Source: Carnegiea gigantea (lineage: Eukaryota > Streptophyta > Magnoliopsida > Caryophyllales > Cactaceae). From it: a DNA stretch of 64,000 bases. The position numbers and the translations under genes were made by a program. How positions within the stretch are numbered: the stretch's first letter is position 1; every line of letters begins with the position of its first letter. Positions 49,426 to 61,755 of the stretch are shown here, in pieces. The notes under the pieces were generated by a model. It made no database searches. It was not told where the DNA came from and worked only from the letters and a program-made list of their open reading frames with translations. The DNA is taken from the NCBI GenBank assembly GCA_029747015.1, contig JAKOGI010000442.1, forward strand, positions 186,001 to 250,000, in the 5' to 3' direction.

Positions 49426-52020
49426 TGCAATAGCTTGACCCAGAATCTTGTTTATGTATTTAGTTAAGCCATGTGATTAATTTCATCGCATTTAATTGTC
49501 GTTTTAATCATTTTAACTGGAAAAATTTATTTGGGCCCTCACTTTGCAATTCACGTTTTTGTTAACGTAACATTTTATGAAGATCAATAGTAGGCATCGA
49601 TAATTATGGTTTAAGAGATTAAATTATTTTTATAACATCGTAAAATTTAATTTCGAGTTATGAAAAATTTAATTGCATACGGTTTAATTTTCTTCCCGGA
49701 CCCAAATTCCTTTAAGCCCATTTTTGGCCCAACAAGTTACTACTTCATTTGCTTAGCTAATTACCATCATTATGCCTAATTATCATTAGCAAAATGCTAC
49801 TTTTTGAATGGATAAAATCAGCCAAGTATAGTAGATAAGTCAAAGAAAATTCAACCAAATTTGAGCCACTCCATCTCATCTCCTTTTCTTCAACTTCGAC
49901 CACCCTTTCCCCCATTCTATGCTACTACTTTTGCTGCTGTTTCCATTTGGTTTTCCACTAGCTCGAGCTTCCCACCAGCCACCCCAACATCTTAGCACCA
50001 CCAGCCGCCACCCCGAATCTTCAAAACCACCAAACATCACCACCATCTCCCTCTTTTGCAAGCTCAAAGTGAATGACTCTATCACCTATCTTGTTGATTT
50101 TGGTTTTGATTCTTGGTTTTGTTGGTTTTAATTGTTGATCACGTTATTTTGATAAGAATAAGACGATGTTTTAATTTGTTGATTTAGCGTATCCTTAGAA
50201 TCAAGTATGTTATTTGTATATATTAGGATGGCAAATGAAGTTTGAATGTGTTGTTTAACTTGGGGAATCACTTGAGGTGATTTTTGTATAAAGCGGTGGA
50301 TTATGAAATTTCTCTAATTGATTAAAAATTATCATTTTGTTCATTTATGTAAGTAAGTAAGATTATGGATATGTTTTGAGTGATTTGGTAAATAGGAGAA
50401 TTGAAAATTAGATGAAGATAATTATGGAGGAATTTGGAGTAATATGGATATTTAAGGTGATGAGAAGGAACAAGGCATTGTTAAATGATTTTAATGAGTG
50501 ATTTAAAAGGGAAATTATGTGAAAAAGAAGGGTTGAGAACATGGGCAGCAGGCTGTGATCAGACCTAAAATATGACTCTCTTTATGAATAAACTGGTATT
50601 GTTTGGATAATTGAAAAATTGTAATTTTCAGTATGTCGATAGATCGGTGAGTTATCTTTCAATTTCTTTTTGAATCACTTTAATCTAAGTTCTATAAAAA
50701 ACATTATGGCTGTTTTTCGGACCGAAGCTGTGCACAGTTGTGTTCTAACCTAATTTAGGAACCCTATTGTGGGAATTATGTTTTGCACTATGAATGGAAG
50801 CTTTAAGTGACTTTTTAAGCTTTCCATATTCGGGACTTAGGTCTCAAGTTGAGGTCAGGAGTTTAAGTTACTAATTATTCACTATTGCATCTGTTAAACC
50901 TTTACTCTTTAAACTAGCTAATTTGCCTGCGTCCATATTTTTTTTTTACTCAAAATATATTGCTATGATTTAGATTAAATTTCCATAGTTTAATATTTTT
51001 GTATCATCTTAGTTTAACCTATCTTATATTTATTTATTGAAGTTTGAATGTCATTTAGTAATCATGTTCTATTAAAATTATCAGCTATGAGAATAAGTTT
51101 TATATTTTCTAACTACATATACTCATAATGACATTTTTGAATAGAATCAGGGCCTAATTTATTGTTGCTTCCCCTTTTTTTGGATAATATTACTTGGTGA
51201 GATTGCATTAAAATTTTCAGATACGTTCATTGCTTGTATCTTTACAAATCAGCATGCATTTATCAAAATTGTAATATTTTGGTAAGTACGTCAATGAATC
51301 AGTTTAATCAGTGATTTGTCACATAAATAGTGACCCCATTAGTTATCAATTATAGGGCATTGCCCTTTAATAACCGTTCGGCCTCAGGCTAGATCCCCTA
51401 ATCGACCTGACAGGTGTCGACCTATCTACAGATCGTAGCAATATTAGGGGTTCACTATTAGATAATAATTAGCAATGCACTTTTATATTCATCTCATTCC
51501 CTATTTTAAACTTAAATGAATTGCAAAGTGTGCCCAATCAGTGTTTCCATGATTATTTAATAATTCAAGAATGCATGTTTGGCTCACATTTCAAAATGTT
51601 TACCATGTTTTGTTTTAGGCAAGTGTTCAGTGAATCGCCTGCACCCCAGCAAGCCTGTGGACAAGGATAAATGAGTAAGGGAGCCTGAATAGTTTAGCAT
51701 ATCGTGATGATGTATTACACGTATTGTTTCTTTGGGTAATGTATTTTGGGACTTTCAAAGATTGGCCTGTAACAACAATGGTGACCCTTTTATTTTGATA
51801 TACGACCCCATGTTTAATATGAGCTACTCCCATATGGTTTGATGATGCTGAATACTTTGGGCTTGATTTGTGTTTAACTCAATTACCTCCAGTGTTGTTA
51901 CTTGAAGCCTTGTCCCTTCTGAGATGGCGGCAGCACCCCGACCATTGGGCTGTCACTTCTAATCAATAAAGATAATTGAAGTATCACAAATAGTGGAACA
52001 CGTACATTTGGGACGTTACA
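49426..52020 (+). repeat. Solo LTR B (same family as A and C)
   Basis: 2,595 bp, starting TGCAATAGCTTGACCC and ending GGGACGTTACA. It is flanked by a perfect 5-bp duplication CAAAT (49421-49425 and 52021-52025). Shared landmarks with C are CACTTTGCA, ATAGTAGGCATCGATAATTA, AATTTAATTTCGAG, TTCTTCCCGGACCC, a TAGTTATCA...ATAGGGC block (51338) and GACAGGTGT. No internal domain is present. The small frames within it are not genes. Confidence 0.88.
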
Positions 52021-52094
52021 CAAATGAGCCCTCATAGAGTACATGTAGTTTTATGCCTCCTCATTGGGTGACAACGCTACAAGAAAATAGCAAA

Positions 52095-53018
52095 AAATTG
52101 ACGGAAATCTAGGCATATTTTGACGGAAACTGACACTTGTGACAGAATCCTTGACAATATTAATAGCCACCAAAGAAAGGTTAGTCGGAATGAATATGTC
52201 AACTGACCCATCATTATTACTCACGAAACAATTTTAATGGACTAACAATCGATCAAAATTAGAGTGACTGACCATACAACGGATTGTCAAGTTCTTACTA
52301 TAATAGAGATGAAAATTTTGACGACTGATAGTCCATCAGTGTGCATTTTGAGGGAAAATTGTGACCTATTTTTGTCACAAATTAAAAATAATAATGCCTA
52401 AATATTAAGGCCGCAATATTCAAACTCATGTATCAAACCTTGAAATTTTAGATTTGAAGTTTCAAGCTTCCCAGTTTATTCTTCCTCCTCAAATGTCACA
52501 TGTTCTTAATACCTCCTCCATTGCAATATCAAAATTTGTCATTTTTTGTTTTATTTCCCATGTTATTTCTCCTCTAATTCAACCCATATCAAGAGCAACA
52601 ACAAGCAAATTTCATATAAAAATTTCTAAACTAAATAAATGAAGAACACTTCAAGTCACAAACTAACTAAAATTTACGTAAAAATCATACTCTTCCTCTT
52701 CCCAAAATGATAAAACTACACAAATTAACCAAAAACAAATTAACCAAAACCTTGAACCTTCAAATTAGACCTCAACTTTCGAGGCTCAAATCTTAAAACT
52801 AAAATTTAAGGGTTGAAGTCTGCGAAATTTCATATCCTAAAGTTCAATAATTCCATATCTAATGCTAGGGAGTCTCGCATATGACAATTTAGAACTTCCA
52901 AACTTTAAAGGAGACAAGGAAGGGGGAAAAAAACACCTTCGAATAATCTTGCAGTAAATTAAATAATTAAAGAATGAATTCTGGAGAGTTGAGTTGAGAG
53001 TTGAGGTGACTTATGATC
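52095..53018. other. Non-coding, possible CACTA subterminal region then unassigned
   Basis: 52095-52400 has repeated GACGGAAA/GACAGAA/GACGACTG motifs. 52400-53018 is A+T-rich with no recognisable gene. Confidence 0.4.
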
Positions 53019-53180
53019 TGTTAGAATGTGAAAGTGGGGTTCGTCCTAAATTGATGAAACTGAAGCATTCGAGTATGTATGTAAGCTTGTGAGTTTCTAC
53101 ATCCATTTGAGCTTATGTGTATAACTCTTTATTTAAATACCCCAATTTATATAAACATTTAACATGGTATTAGAGCAGGT

Positions 53181-53405
53181 TGTAATATCCCGACCCTAAC
53201 TCATATTTATTTAAATCATCTTTATTTTCATGGTTATTTATTTAACCAAATCATGTTTATTAATTCAAATAAACCCAATTTATTTATTTAGCAAATTGCA
53301 ATTTTGGGTCCACTTTGCACTTCGGGTTTCAATTATCGAAAATTTCTGGTGAATTGATAGTAGGCCTCGATAATTATAATTTAACAATTCATTATAATTA
53401 TTATA

Positions 53406-53462
<57 letters not shown>

Positions 53463-56389
53463 ACCTTACAAAAATTTAATTTCGAGCTGCGAAAATTCAA
53501 TCGCATATGGTTTAGTTTCCTTCCCGGGCCCAAACCGTACGAACCAATCAAAGCCCAACAAGCATGCCTTGTTAACAATGATTTAAACTTAAACTTAAAC
53601 TTAATCATGGTTTGCCAAAAAGCTGCTTTATAGAAAGTTAAATACTAGCCAAGTGTGTTGATTCATTTCGAACCAAGTAAGACAAAAAACACATATCTCT
53701 CCCCTTTCTCTTTCCTACCCTACGGCCAACTGCAGTAGCCACCTTCTAACCACCTTCCAGCCACTAGTCAGCTACCCTCTGGTCACCAAGGCATCAACCA
53801 GCCATCCCCACACCCCCCTCAAGCATCAAACATCACTTTCATCTACTTTTCTTCAAGCAAAGTGAGTAAACCCTAACCTTGTTCTTGTTGATTTTGCTTG
53901 TATCTTGGTTTTGAGTCTTGTCCTTGTTGTTTTTGGTGGTTGATCATGTTGTTTTGATAGAAATAAGAGTTACTTTGGATGTTTTAATTGTGAGACAAGT
54001 TGGAAAGTAAGTAAAGGTTGAAGTTGATCATGTTCATGCAATCTTAAGTTCAAAACCATGTGTATGGATTGATTTGCATTTGATTTGGTGATCTTTAGCA
54101 TTATTTATGATTATGATGGAGTTGTTATTATTTTGGATGGTTTTGGAGGAGTTAAGGGTGAATCTAAGTTGGACAAAAATTAGGGTTTTAATGATTATGC
54201 AAGGTTTATTTTTCTTTAATATCAACCATGTTATTTGGGTATATTTGAGTGAAAAATGAATCTTTGATGTATATGATTATGAAGTGAAATTGAGCATGAT
54301 GGTTTCGTATGGTGATGGAAAGGACTAAAGCTTTGTTATATGATTTTAAGGAGTGATTTTAGATCAGGATTTGTGTAAAAAGAGATGAGAAAGCAATAAT
54401 AGTGGGGGCTAGGAAATGACAGAAAATAGGAGATATTTTGCCAATAAACTGGTAATGATCAGCCCAACCAAAAATTGTTATTTTTGGTAGGTAGATAGAT
54501 CAGTGTGTTAGGTTTTAAATCCCTTTTGAATGGCCTTAATCTGAGTTATGTGGACAAAGTTATGGTCATTTTACTCAAATTGCACAGGTTAGACCAAAAA
54601 TAGTATACTTATGTGCTAGCCCAATTTTGGGAACCCTATGGTGGGAATCATGCTTGCTATTCCAAATGAAAGTTCTTGGGGAATTCTTAAGCTTTCAATA
54701 TTGGGGTATTGGATCTCAATCGGAGATCGGAAGACTAAGTTATGAGTCATTCTTTCCAAGCCCCTATTATGCTCTTACTTTCCTAAAATATTAGCTATGA
54801 AATAAATATTCATGGATTTTATTTGGGTTTTCAGCTTGATGTATTAGAGAAAAGAAGAGAAACATGCATTTTGGGAGTTTAATTATGAGTTTTGAATCAC
54901 TTATAGATATCACAAAGAAAGTATCAAGTTTGGAGAGTTTAATAGCTTTTATTGGAATCAATAATCTATTTGGGGTGAAAACTATATTTAATGAACTTGT
55001 GAATGAAACTTGGGAAGTGGGGAGAATTTTTGACCCAAAAATCATATTTATCAGACCAAATTATTACAGCTTATACTATTTTGAACCAAGATATATCTCT
55101 CTTAGCCTCAACCCTTTATTACTTCCTCAATTCAGAATGTATCAAATGTATTTATCAAGCTAATCTAGTGTACTCGTTGTTATCTTGAACCAAGCTATAC
55201 ATCCGTATCAGCAACCTATCTCAGAAAAGGCCGAAACCACTCTGCCATCTGTCACCATCAAGGCCTTTTCCTTTGTAATCTCATTTACCTCATTATGGTC
55301 TATTTTACTTTCATTTACTTTATATTGGATTTAGTTACTTTCATCAATTCAGTTTTGAAGTTATATTGAAATACTCAAGTTATGTATACCATTTAATTAC
55401 TCAATTTCTATTGCAAATACTTTTACTTACTCAATTACGCGAGTAAGGATCATTTGCTAACTACACATGCCTACAATGACATTTATGAAGCAGTGTCAAT
55501 GCCTGGTTATTGTACCTCGCTATGCATAAGTGTTACCAAGTCAAAATATATTTATCAAGTCAAATGACGTTTATGAAACAGATGACATTTATCAAATCAG
55601 GTGATATTTTTAAAGACTCAAGGTATGTCTATTGCCTGTATCTTCAGATAGCAGAACATGTTCATCAAGATACAACTATTAATGAGTTTATCAATGAATT
55701 AATTTATACAGTGATTTGCCATTTAACTTGTGACCCCATCAGTTATCATCTATAGGGCGTCAGCCCATTATTTACCCGCGCGGCTTGTAAGCCCGTCAGT
55801 TATCATCTATGGGGCGTCAGCCCATCATTTACCCTCGACTTCAGGCCAAGTCTTGATCGGATTGACAGGTGTACACCTATGTATAGATCATATCATTGCA
55901 ATAGGTTTACATCCAGATAATGATGGCCAATTCAGTTTTGTATTACTTTCATTTTCATTGTTATTGCGAACTAAATGAATTGCAAAAAGTGGGTTCCCGC
56001 CAGCAATGTTTTAATGTTCATTTACCCATATGAGGATGCATGTACTGAGCTTTAGCTCACATTTCTCGAAATTTTTTCCTGTATTCCATTTTAGGTGATA
56101 AAGCTGCACATATACCTCCATTTAGCAAGCCCCTTTGGGAGTTAGCAGCTGCTCACAGTGAATTAAGCATAGGATGAAGGTTGGATACAACCTCAATGAT
56201 AAGACGGGTTTATTCTCAATGTACATGTTTAATGTAGAGTGCAGGATGGCCTTTTGTATGAATATGTTGATGGTATTGAAGTTAGACCATTGTGGTTTTG
56301 ACTTAGAGTATTTTAAGTTTAATGTTTCTTATGTTTTTTCCGCTGCAGTTTTTCGTAAATCAAGTCATTAGCATTTTGTGGGCGTTACA
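53181..56389 (+). repeat. Solo LTR C (same family as A and B), inside the TRIM
   Basis: 3,209 bp, starting TGTAATATCCCGACCC and ending GGGCGTTACA. It is flanked by CAGGT (53176-53180) and TAGGT (56390-56394), a 5-bp duplication with one mismatch. A partial tandem duplication lies at 55738-55840 (two CAGTTATCATCTATRGGGCG units). No internal domain is present. The frames at 54864-55163 and 55510-55978 have no family resemblance. Confidence 0.85.
53408..53462. repeat. (TTA)n microsatellite
   Basis: About 18 TTA units inside solo LTR C, absent at the corresponding place in LTR B (near 49610). Confidence 0.95.
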
Positions 56390-56659
56390 TAGGTGCTCCA
56401 TCTTGATTTGCCACTATTGCCATTTGATTAAAATTGTGTGCACGTGTTGGACCTTGTTAGTAGCCCGAACATTAGGGGGTGTGTTGGAATGTGAAAGTGG
56501 GGTTTGTCCCATATTGATAAAACTGAAGGGTTTGAATATGTATATAAGCTTGTGAGTTACTATACTTATTGCCAATTGGTTTTGGATTAAAACCTCATTT
56601 GAGCTTATATATATGACTCTTTGTTTAAAGACCCAATTGATATAAAATTTAATAAGACA

Positions 56660-56951
56660 TGAGAGAGGATATTGATAGGATAGAGATGGAGGGCAGTGGA
56701 GTAGAGTGGAGCCCAACACCGCAAGTGCCACATGTGCTGATGAGGGTGATGACTGATGAATAATGTCGAGATTATATAAATTAGAAGGAGGCGTTGAGAT
56801 TCATTCCAACCTAATTGACTCTATTGTTTCGAGGGCGGGGTTTGGGTATTTGGCATGGTTTTAGATGGTTGCTCAACAAGGGATGGATGAAAGGATTGGG
56901 ATGATAGACAATTAGAGAGAGAATGGAGATGTTTCTTGGACTGGGCAGGTG
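56660..56951. other. Unassigned spacer
   Basis: 292 bp between the TRIM and the Athila derivative. It is G-rich with no recognisable feature until the duplicated target segment that starts at 56952. Confidence 0.4.
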
Positions 56952-56975
56952 GGGGATTTCTAGGTTTATTGGGTG
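56952..56975. repeat. 24-bp direct duplication flanking the Athila derivative (partner 63383-63406)
   Basis: Identical 24 bases lie at both borders. The last two (TG) may also be read as the start of the element. An ordinary LTR-element insertion would give 5 bp. Confidence 0.9.
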
Positions 56976-58304
56976 AACGGTAAATTTACCCATTTTACAT
57001 GCCTCTTTCACCCACTTTTTGCTCGTATAATAACTTAATCTTTAGGATTTTTACTTGTTTTATTTATGTTTTGTAGGAAATAACTCAAAATCAAGCAAAC
57101 GTCGTAAAAAGGGATGAAGACAGGATAAAACAGCGAAAACCGACGAAAACCGGCAAAAGGAGGCAAAACCGGGGGAAAACGGACCACCATGCCAGCAATG
57201 TGGCACGGTCATGCCTCCCCCCAGTTTTGCCGTCTGCTCGGGTTTCTATTTAAGCTTCGTTCGGGCGTCTGTTTGAGGGGATCGCTAAGGGGTTCTTCTA
57301 GGTGATTTTTAGGGTAGTTTAGTTTAGGTTTTAGCGAATAAAAACTCCATTGAGGGAGATTAGTTTAGGATTGAAGACTGTATTCTTGGATTCAACCTTT
57401 GGATTTCAAGTTCCTTCATCGATTCAAGACTAAGTTTTCTCCTCTTTTATCTCTCTAGTTTTTATGTTCTTGTTATTTAAGTTTTGTTGTGTTTAATTCT
57501 TGTATTTACTTTGTTTAGTTTATATGTTTAGTTTTTATTGATAATTTATGTTATTTACTTGTTTAAATTCGTTTTTATTTCATTTCCTTCACTTTGTTCT
57601 TCAAGTTCTTGTTCTTGTTAGTTAGTTCAGGTTTCGATGTGTTTTTGATGTTTGGTTGGTAGATTGTGTTGGCTTGGGTTGTGATTAGCCTCTTGATGGC
57701 TAATTAATCTTGTACTAGGCCTAACCATACCCAATCTATGCTTAGAACCTAGAGTTTTCCTTCATGCCCACCCAAGTGTTTGATGAAATGCCTGAGAGGG
57801 TTTTCATTCATATTTTTGGGCAATTGACTTATGCTGAGAGGTGAGGTCAATTTGCTAGTGTGGGAGAGGGAATGGCCGAATTCGGGACACGAAAGTAGTA
57901 TCCGAATCGAGCTAGGTCCGGGGTTACTAGTTTTGTGGTCTAATTCGCCTAACCCCACGAAAGTAGGTGGTTACACGAGTTAGACTAGATCATGACCCTT
58001 GAGAGAGGGCTTGGGTGGTCTTTGATGGTGCAACCGACCATCTCTTGTTCATAGTGTGGTTCGGGTAGGTTAGGACTCGTCTTTGGTTCATCCATTGGTA
58101 AAATCACAACTCCAAGTCGCTTGTTTCTGTGTTTGTAGCGTAGTTTAGTTCCCCTCCTTCACCGTTGATCTCGCCTAGATTGAGACGCTCTAGTGAACTC
58201 TGGCTGTTGGAAACACAATTCCCTGCGGACGATACCCCAAGTACTCAACGATACACCTTGCACTTGGGGTCTATAAATATTAAAACTCTGTTTTTCTTGC
58301 AACA
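56974..58304 (+). repeat. 5' LTR of Athila derivative
   Basis: 1,331 bp ending TTGCAACA. The first three bases of the LTR (TGT) are missing; the junction is at a shared TG. Compared with LTR 2 it lacks the GC-rich palindromic segment at 61993-62050. Confidence 0.9.
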
Positions 58305-58310
58305 AGTTTT

Positions 58311-58328
58311 TGGCGCCGTTGCCGGGGA
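58311..58328 (+). promoter_or_regulatory. Primer-binding site (tRNA-Asp type)
   Basis: TGGCGCCGTTGCCGGGGA, six bases after the LTR. This site is characteristic of Athila and Tat lineages. Confidence 0.92.
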
Positions 58329-58575
58329 ACTTGTTCGTTTTGACATCAGAACCGACTATTATACTTGAGGCTAGGCTCTTTCTTTTATTTTTCTTCTCTT
58401 GCCACCCTGCTTGTTTTTACCCTTGCTTGAGCCAGCTTACGCTTGGTATAGTTTCTGGCTTTGTATGCACAGGCGCAGTCAGGGGAGTCACAACTTGCTT
58501 CCCCTGAATCCTGAAATCGAAGCTACTGCTCACAAGCAAAGCGGCGCATGCAGAAAGAAGCAAGCCGAATCCTCC

Positions 58576-59616
58576 ATGGCGGGGCAAGACAATCGAGTTC
58601 TGAGGGACTATGCCATGCCTCAGTCGCTGGGTATTACTTCATCTATAGTGAACCCTGCAGTTGAGGTCAACAACTTTGAGTTGCGCCCGGCCCTCATTTC
58701 CTTGGTAGAGCGCGATCAGTTCGGTGGGCATCCATCTGAGAACCCCAACATGCATCTTCGCAATTTTCTTGTGAAGTGTGACACGATTAAGCTCAATGGG
58801 GTCCCCACTGACGCCGTTAGACTGAGACTCTTCCCGTTCTCTTTGAGGGACAGAGCTAGAGACTGGCTCCAAAATGAGGAGCCCAACGCCTTCGCCACCT
58901 GGGATGCGCTCTCCAAAGCATTTTTGAGCAAGTACTTCCCTCTAGGGAAGACAGCCAAGTTGAGAGCCGACATCACTTCCTTCGCCCAGCTGCACAGTGA
59001 ATCCTTATATGAGGCTTGGGAGCGGTTCAAGGACTTACAACGCCAGTGCCCCCACCATGGAGTCCCTGACTGGCTCCTTATCCAAACTTTTTATAACGGC
59101 CTTGATCAGTCCCTAAAGATGTCTATTGATGCTGCTGCTGGGGGTGTACTAATGGGGAAATCCATTGAAGTGGCCAAGGCCCTACTGGAAGACATGGCTG
59201 CTAATAACTACCATTGGTCTAATGAGCGGGCCCCTCAAAGGAAAGGTGGTAGCAAGTATGATGTCGACGCCGTAGACATGCTAGCCAGCAAGGTCGACCC
59301 CTTGGCACAACGTTTCGACAGGCTTGGAACTCCTTCAGGGAGTTCAATGGGAGGTCCATCTGGTGCAATGTTTGAGGTTGGAGCACTTTGTGAGATCTGT
59401 GGCATTCAGGGGCACATTGCTATTGAATGCCAAACCACTTTCCCAGGCGTTGAGCATGCCAATGCAATGCAAACTTACGGCCAACACCCACAAAACAAAC
59501 CCTACTCAAACACCTACAACCTCGGTTGGAGAAATCATCCAAACTTCTCCTACCGCAACAATAATCCAATGCCACCCAATCCTTCCCAATCACAACCACA
59601 ACCTCCCGGTTTCTAA
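58576..59616 (+). CDS. Athila gag
   Basis: 346 residues from ATG 58576. The frame is open upstream to 58399, but this ATG begins the conserved-looking MAGQDNRVLRDYAMP. Residues 30-210 carry the retrotransposon gag core (LVERDQFGGHPSENPNMHLRN, LFPFSLRDRARDWL, WDALSKAFLSKYFP, YEAWERFKDLQRQCPHHG), which forms the capsid. Residues 272-285 are a CX2CX4HX4C knuckle (CEICGIQGHIAIEC) for RNA binding. The C-terminal tail is rich in Pro, Gln and Asn. The stop TAA at 59614-59616 may be a mutated Gln codon, because the same frame continues with a PQQPPQQPKSNLESLMECF stretch typical of the region before protease. Uninterrupted, so it could still make protein. Confidence 0.85.
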   Translation: MAGQDNRVLRDYAMPQSLGITSSIVNPAVEVNNFELRPALISLVERDQFGGHPSENPNMHLRNFLVKCDTIKLNGVPTDAVRLRLFPFSLRDRARDWLQNEEPNAFATWDALSKAFLSKYFPLGKTAKLRADITSFAQLHSESLYEAWERFKDLQRQCPHHGVPDWLLIQTFYNGLDQSLKMSIDAAAGGVLMGKSIEVAKALLEDMAANNYHWSNERAPQRKGGSKYDVDAVDMLASKVDPLAQRFDRLGTPSGSSMGGPSGAMFEVGALCEICGIQGHIAIECQTTFPGVEHANAMQTYGQHPQNKPYSNTYNLGWRNHPNFSYRNNNPMPPNPSQSQPQPPGF

Positions 59617-59690
59617 TATAGGGCCCCTTATGCCCAATCTCCTCAACAACCTCCCCAACAACCCAAGTCCAATCTGGAGAGCCTCATGGA

Positions 59691-60368
59691 GTGCTTTATA
59701 ACTACCCAGACGGTACTTGTAGTGAGGTGCAGGATCTCGACGAGATTCTCGAGGGGGAGTCCTGTGTGGAGGCTGTGGCTATAGTTTCATCTAGTCTTGA
59801 TCTTACGGACCATGTATCCCTCAACCCCCTTGATATTTCTCATGCTTCTTCATGTTCACTACCCTCCCCTTCCCCTCAGTATTGTGACCTCTCACCGATC
59901 GATTTTCTTGCAGTGCTCGAGGGGAATGTGGTTGACTGTTCTGAGCCTCTAGGTACTTTTAGAGGATATGACCCCCTCCTTGATCCTTATCGTCTGTACC
60001 CAGCGGGCATGCCTAGAGAAATCGCGTTGACTATTGTATTTGATTATTCTGCTGATTTCTCACTGGCATTTGGTGAGTTTAAGAGGGCACTAACTTTGTT
60101 TGCTTCATCTTTACCAGTGTTCTCTTACTCACACCATTCTGAGCCGCATGCAGCAATGCATGATAAGCTCCTACAAGCTTTGACTGCATCCGAGCTAACG
60201 ACTTGCATCTTGAGCGGCAAGGAGTGGTTGATGCTCCTTAAGTTGTCATGGCATAGTTCGGGTACATTCAGTACCCGACCTGGTATAATCGTTCTCACTC
60301 TTCTCTTCCCGCCTTCTTTTTTATTTTTCTTTTCTTTCTTTTTGTTTTTGTTTAGTTGTGAATATTAG
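59691..60368 (+). other. Open frame of unknown origin after gag
   Basis: 225 codons open from a GTG, in a different frame from gag. It contains YPDGTCSEVQDLDEILEGES, then a Ser/Pro-rich stretch and AMHDKLLQALTASELTTC. I do not recognise a protease, reverse transcriptase or other domain. It may be a rearranged remnant of the region between gag and pol, or sequence acquired by the element. There is no ATG near its start, so expression would need fusion to gag. Confidence 0.35.
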
Positions 60369-61755
60369 GATTGTGTTTTTGTTGGTGATCATCTTGTGGT
60401 GAAATTTGGATGTTGTTGAGCCGTTGTTGGCTATGATCACCATTTTTGTGTTTTTATGGATTTTTATTGTGTTGTGATTGGTGGTGCTAGTTTGGTATAT
60501 ATGTGTGATCTTGTTTTGATTAGGCGAGATTGCATTTTTGGGAGAGTGTATTAACTTGTGTATATATTTGTCGATTTTGTATGTCTTGTGTTTGATTTTT
60601 TTTTTTTGTGTGTGTTGGTGATGACTCACGGTTCCCAATGAGGACATTGTGAGATTTAGGTGTGGGGGTGGGGTCATCTCCCCTTTTCTTTTTATTTTTG
60701 TGAAAATTTTTCTCCTTTTTGTATAAATTTTTCTTTTCCTTTTGAATTTTGGGGAGTTTTGTACTATTTTGATCAGCCTTGATCTCCAGTACCTTGACTA
60801 TTAGCTCGTATATAAGTATAATATGCATGATAGATGTTCATCCCCAGTCTATCGTTTTAGGTCTCAGTTCTAACCCCAACAGTTCACTGTAATTTTGCAA
60901 TTCCATCCTGATTTATGTATTATCATCATCCTATATTCTTAGTCTTCGATGATTGACTCCCCCACTTGTCTACTGCACAGCTCCTTTTATATGTGCTGGC
61001 ACCCCCGTTTTCTAAAACAAAAGCAAAAACAAACAAATTTAAGCGCTACTGGGTGTATCCCTTTGAGGTGTGGCATGAGTTTGTACTGAAAAAAATAATG
61101 GAAAGAAAAAAAAAACAAAAAGTGGGGAAGAAAAGAATTGGAAATGACAAGTACCCCTTTGAGGCATGCGCTACTGGGTGTTACACTTTGAGGCAATACT
61201 GCTACTGGGGAAGCTTGCTTTCCATGCTAGCCATTCGAAAAGGTAGCTTGTGTCAGCTACGTGGGGTTGAGTTTGGTTTTGGTACGCTTAGTTTTAGGGT
61301 GATGATACACTTGCACACAGGCACCAGGATGGATTCATTATTTTCATGTGTCGTGGGATGAAAAGCTGATGTCTGAATGTCATTCTTTGGGATGATGTGT
61401 CCTGAAATGCATATAATGCTTGCGTATAGTCTGATACTAGAGTTACTGGGGGGGTTTTGGTTGATCCGAACGTGTACATTTCACCCTGATGTATATATTT
61501 TGTTTTGTCATTTTCATTTTTTGATTTTCGATTTTTGTTCCTCTCTTCTTTGTTTTTTCCTTTTTGAGATTTTGTGGGTATATCTTCTGCAAAACCTCAC
61601 GAGACCTTACTCGTCCACTTGGGGTGACCAAGGGGTTTAAAGGGCTTGTTGCATACGCTAAATGCAACCGTGATTTCTACGAAAGTGAGTTAGTTGTTTA
61701 CCTTAGTTTTTCTTTTATTTTGCTCGAGGACGAGCAAAAGATAGGTGTGGAGGTG
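60369..61755 (+). other. Athila 3' region without coding sequence
   Basis: T-rich stretches, a purine-rich GTGTGGGGGTGGGG (60661-60674) that resembles an internal polypurine tract, and a direct repeat GCGCTACTGGGTGT (near 61042 and 61168). The last 40 bases contain a hairpin and the polypurine region before LTR 2. I see no pol. Confidence 0.65.
61718..61739. promoter_or_regulatory. Hairpin before the Athila 3' LTR
   Basis: Perfect 9-bp stem (TTTTGCTCG and its complement) with loop AGGA, followed by GATAGGTGTGGAGG and the LTR start. A CTCGAGGACGAGCA motif in this position is common in plant Athila/Tat elements. Its role is not known to me. Confidence 0.75.

Larger units (their letters stand above)
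53019..56659 (+). mobile_element. TRIM-like miniature LTR element, interrupted by solo LTR C
   Basis: The LTRs are 53019-53164 (146 bp) and 56482-56659 (178 bp). Both start TGTTRGAATGTGAAAGTGGG, share ATAAGCTTGTGAGTT and end ...ACA. After LTR 1 comes TGGTATTAGAGCAGG (53165), a tRNA-Met-type primer site. Before LTR 2 comes a purine run ATTAGGGGGTG. Without the nested solo LTR the interior is only about 107 bp and the element about 430 bp, within the TRIM range. There is no clear target duplication (TGATC and TGAGA). Confidence 0.75.
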
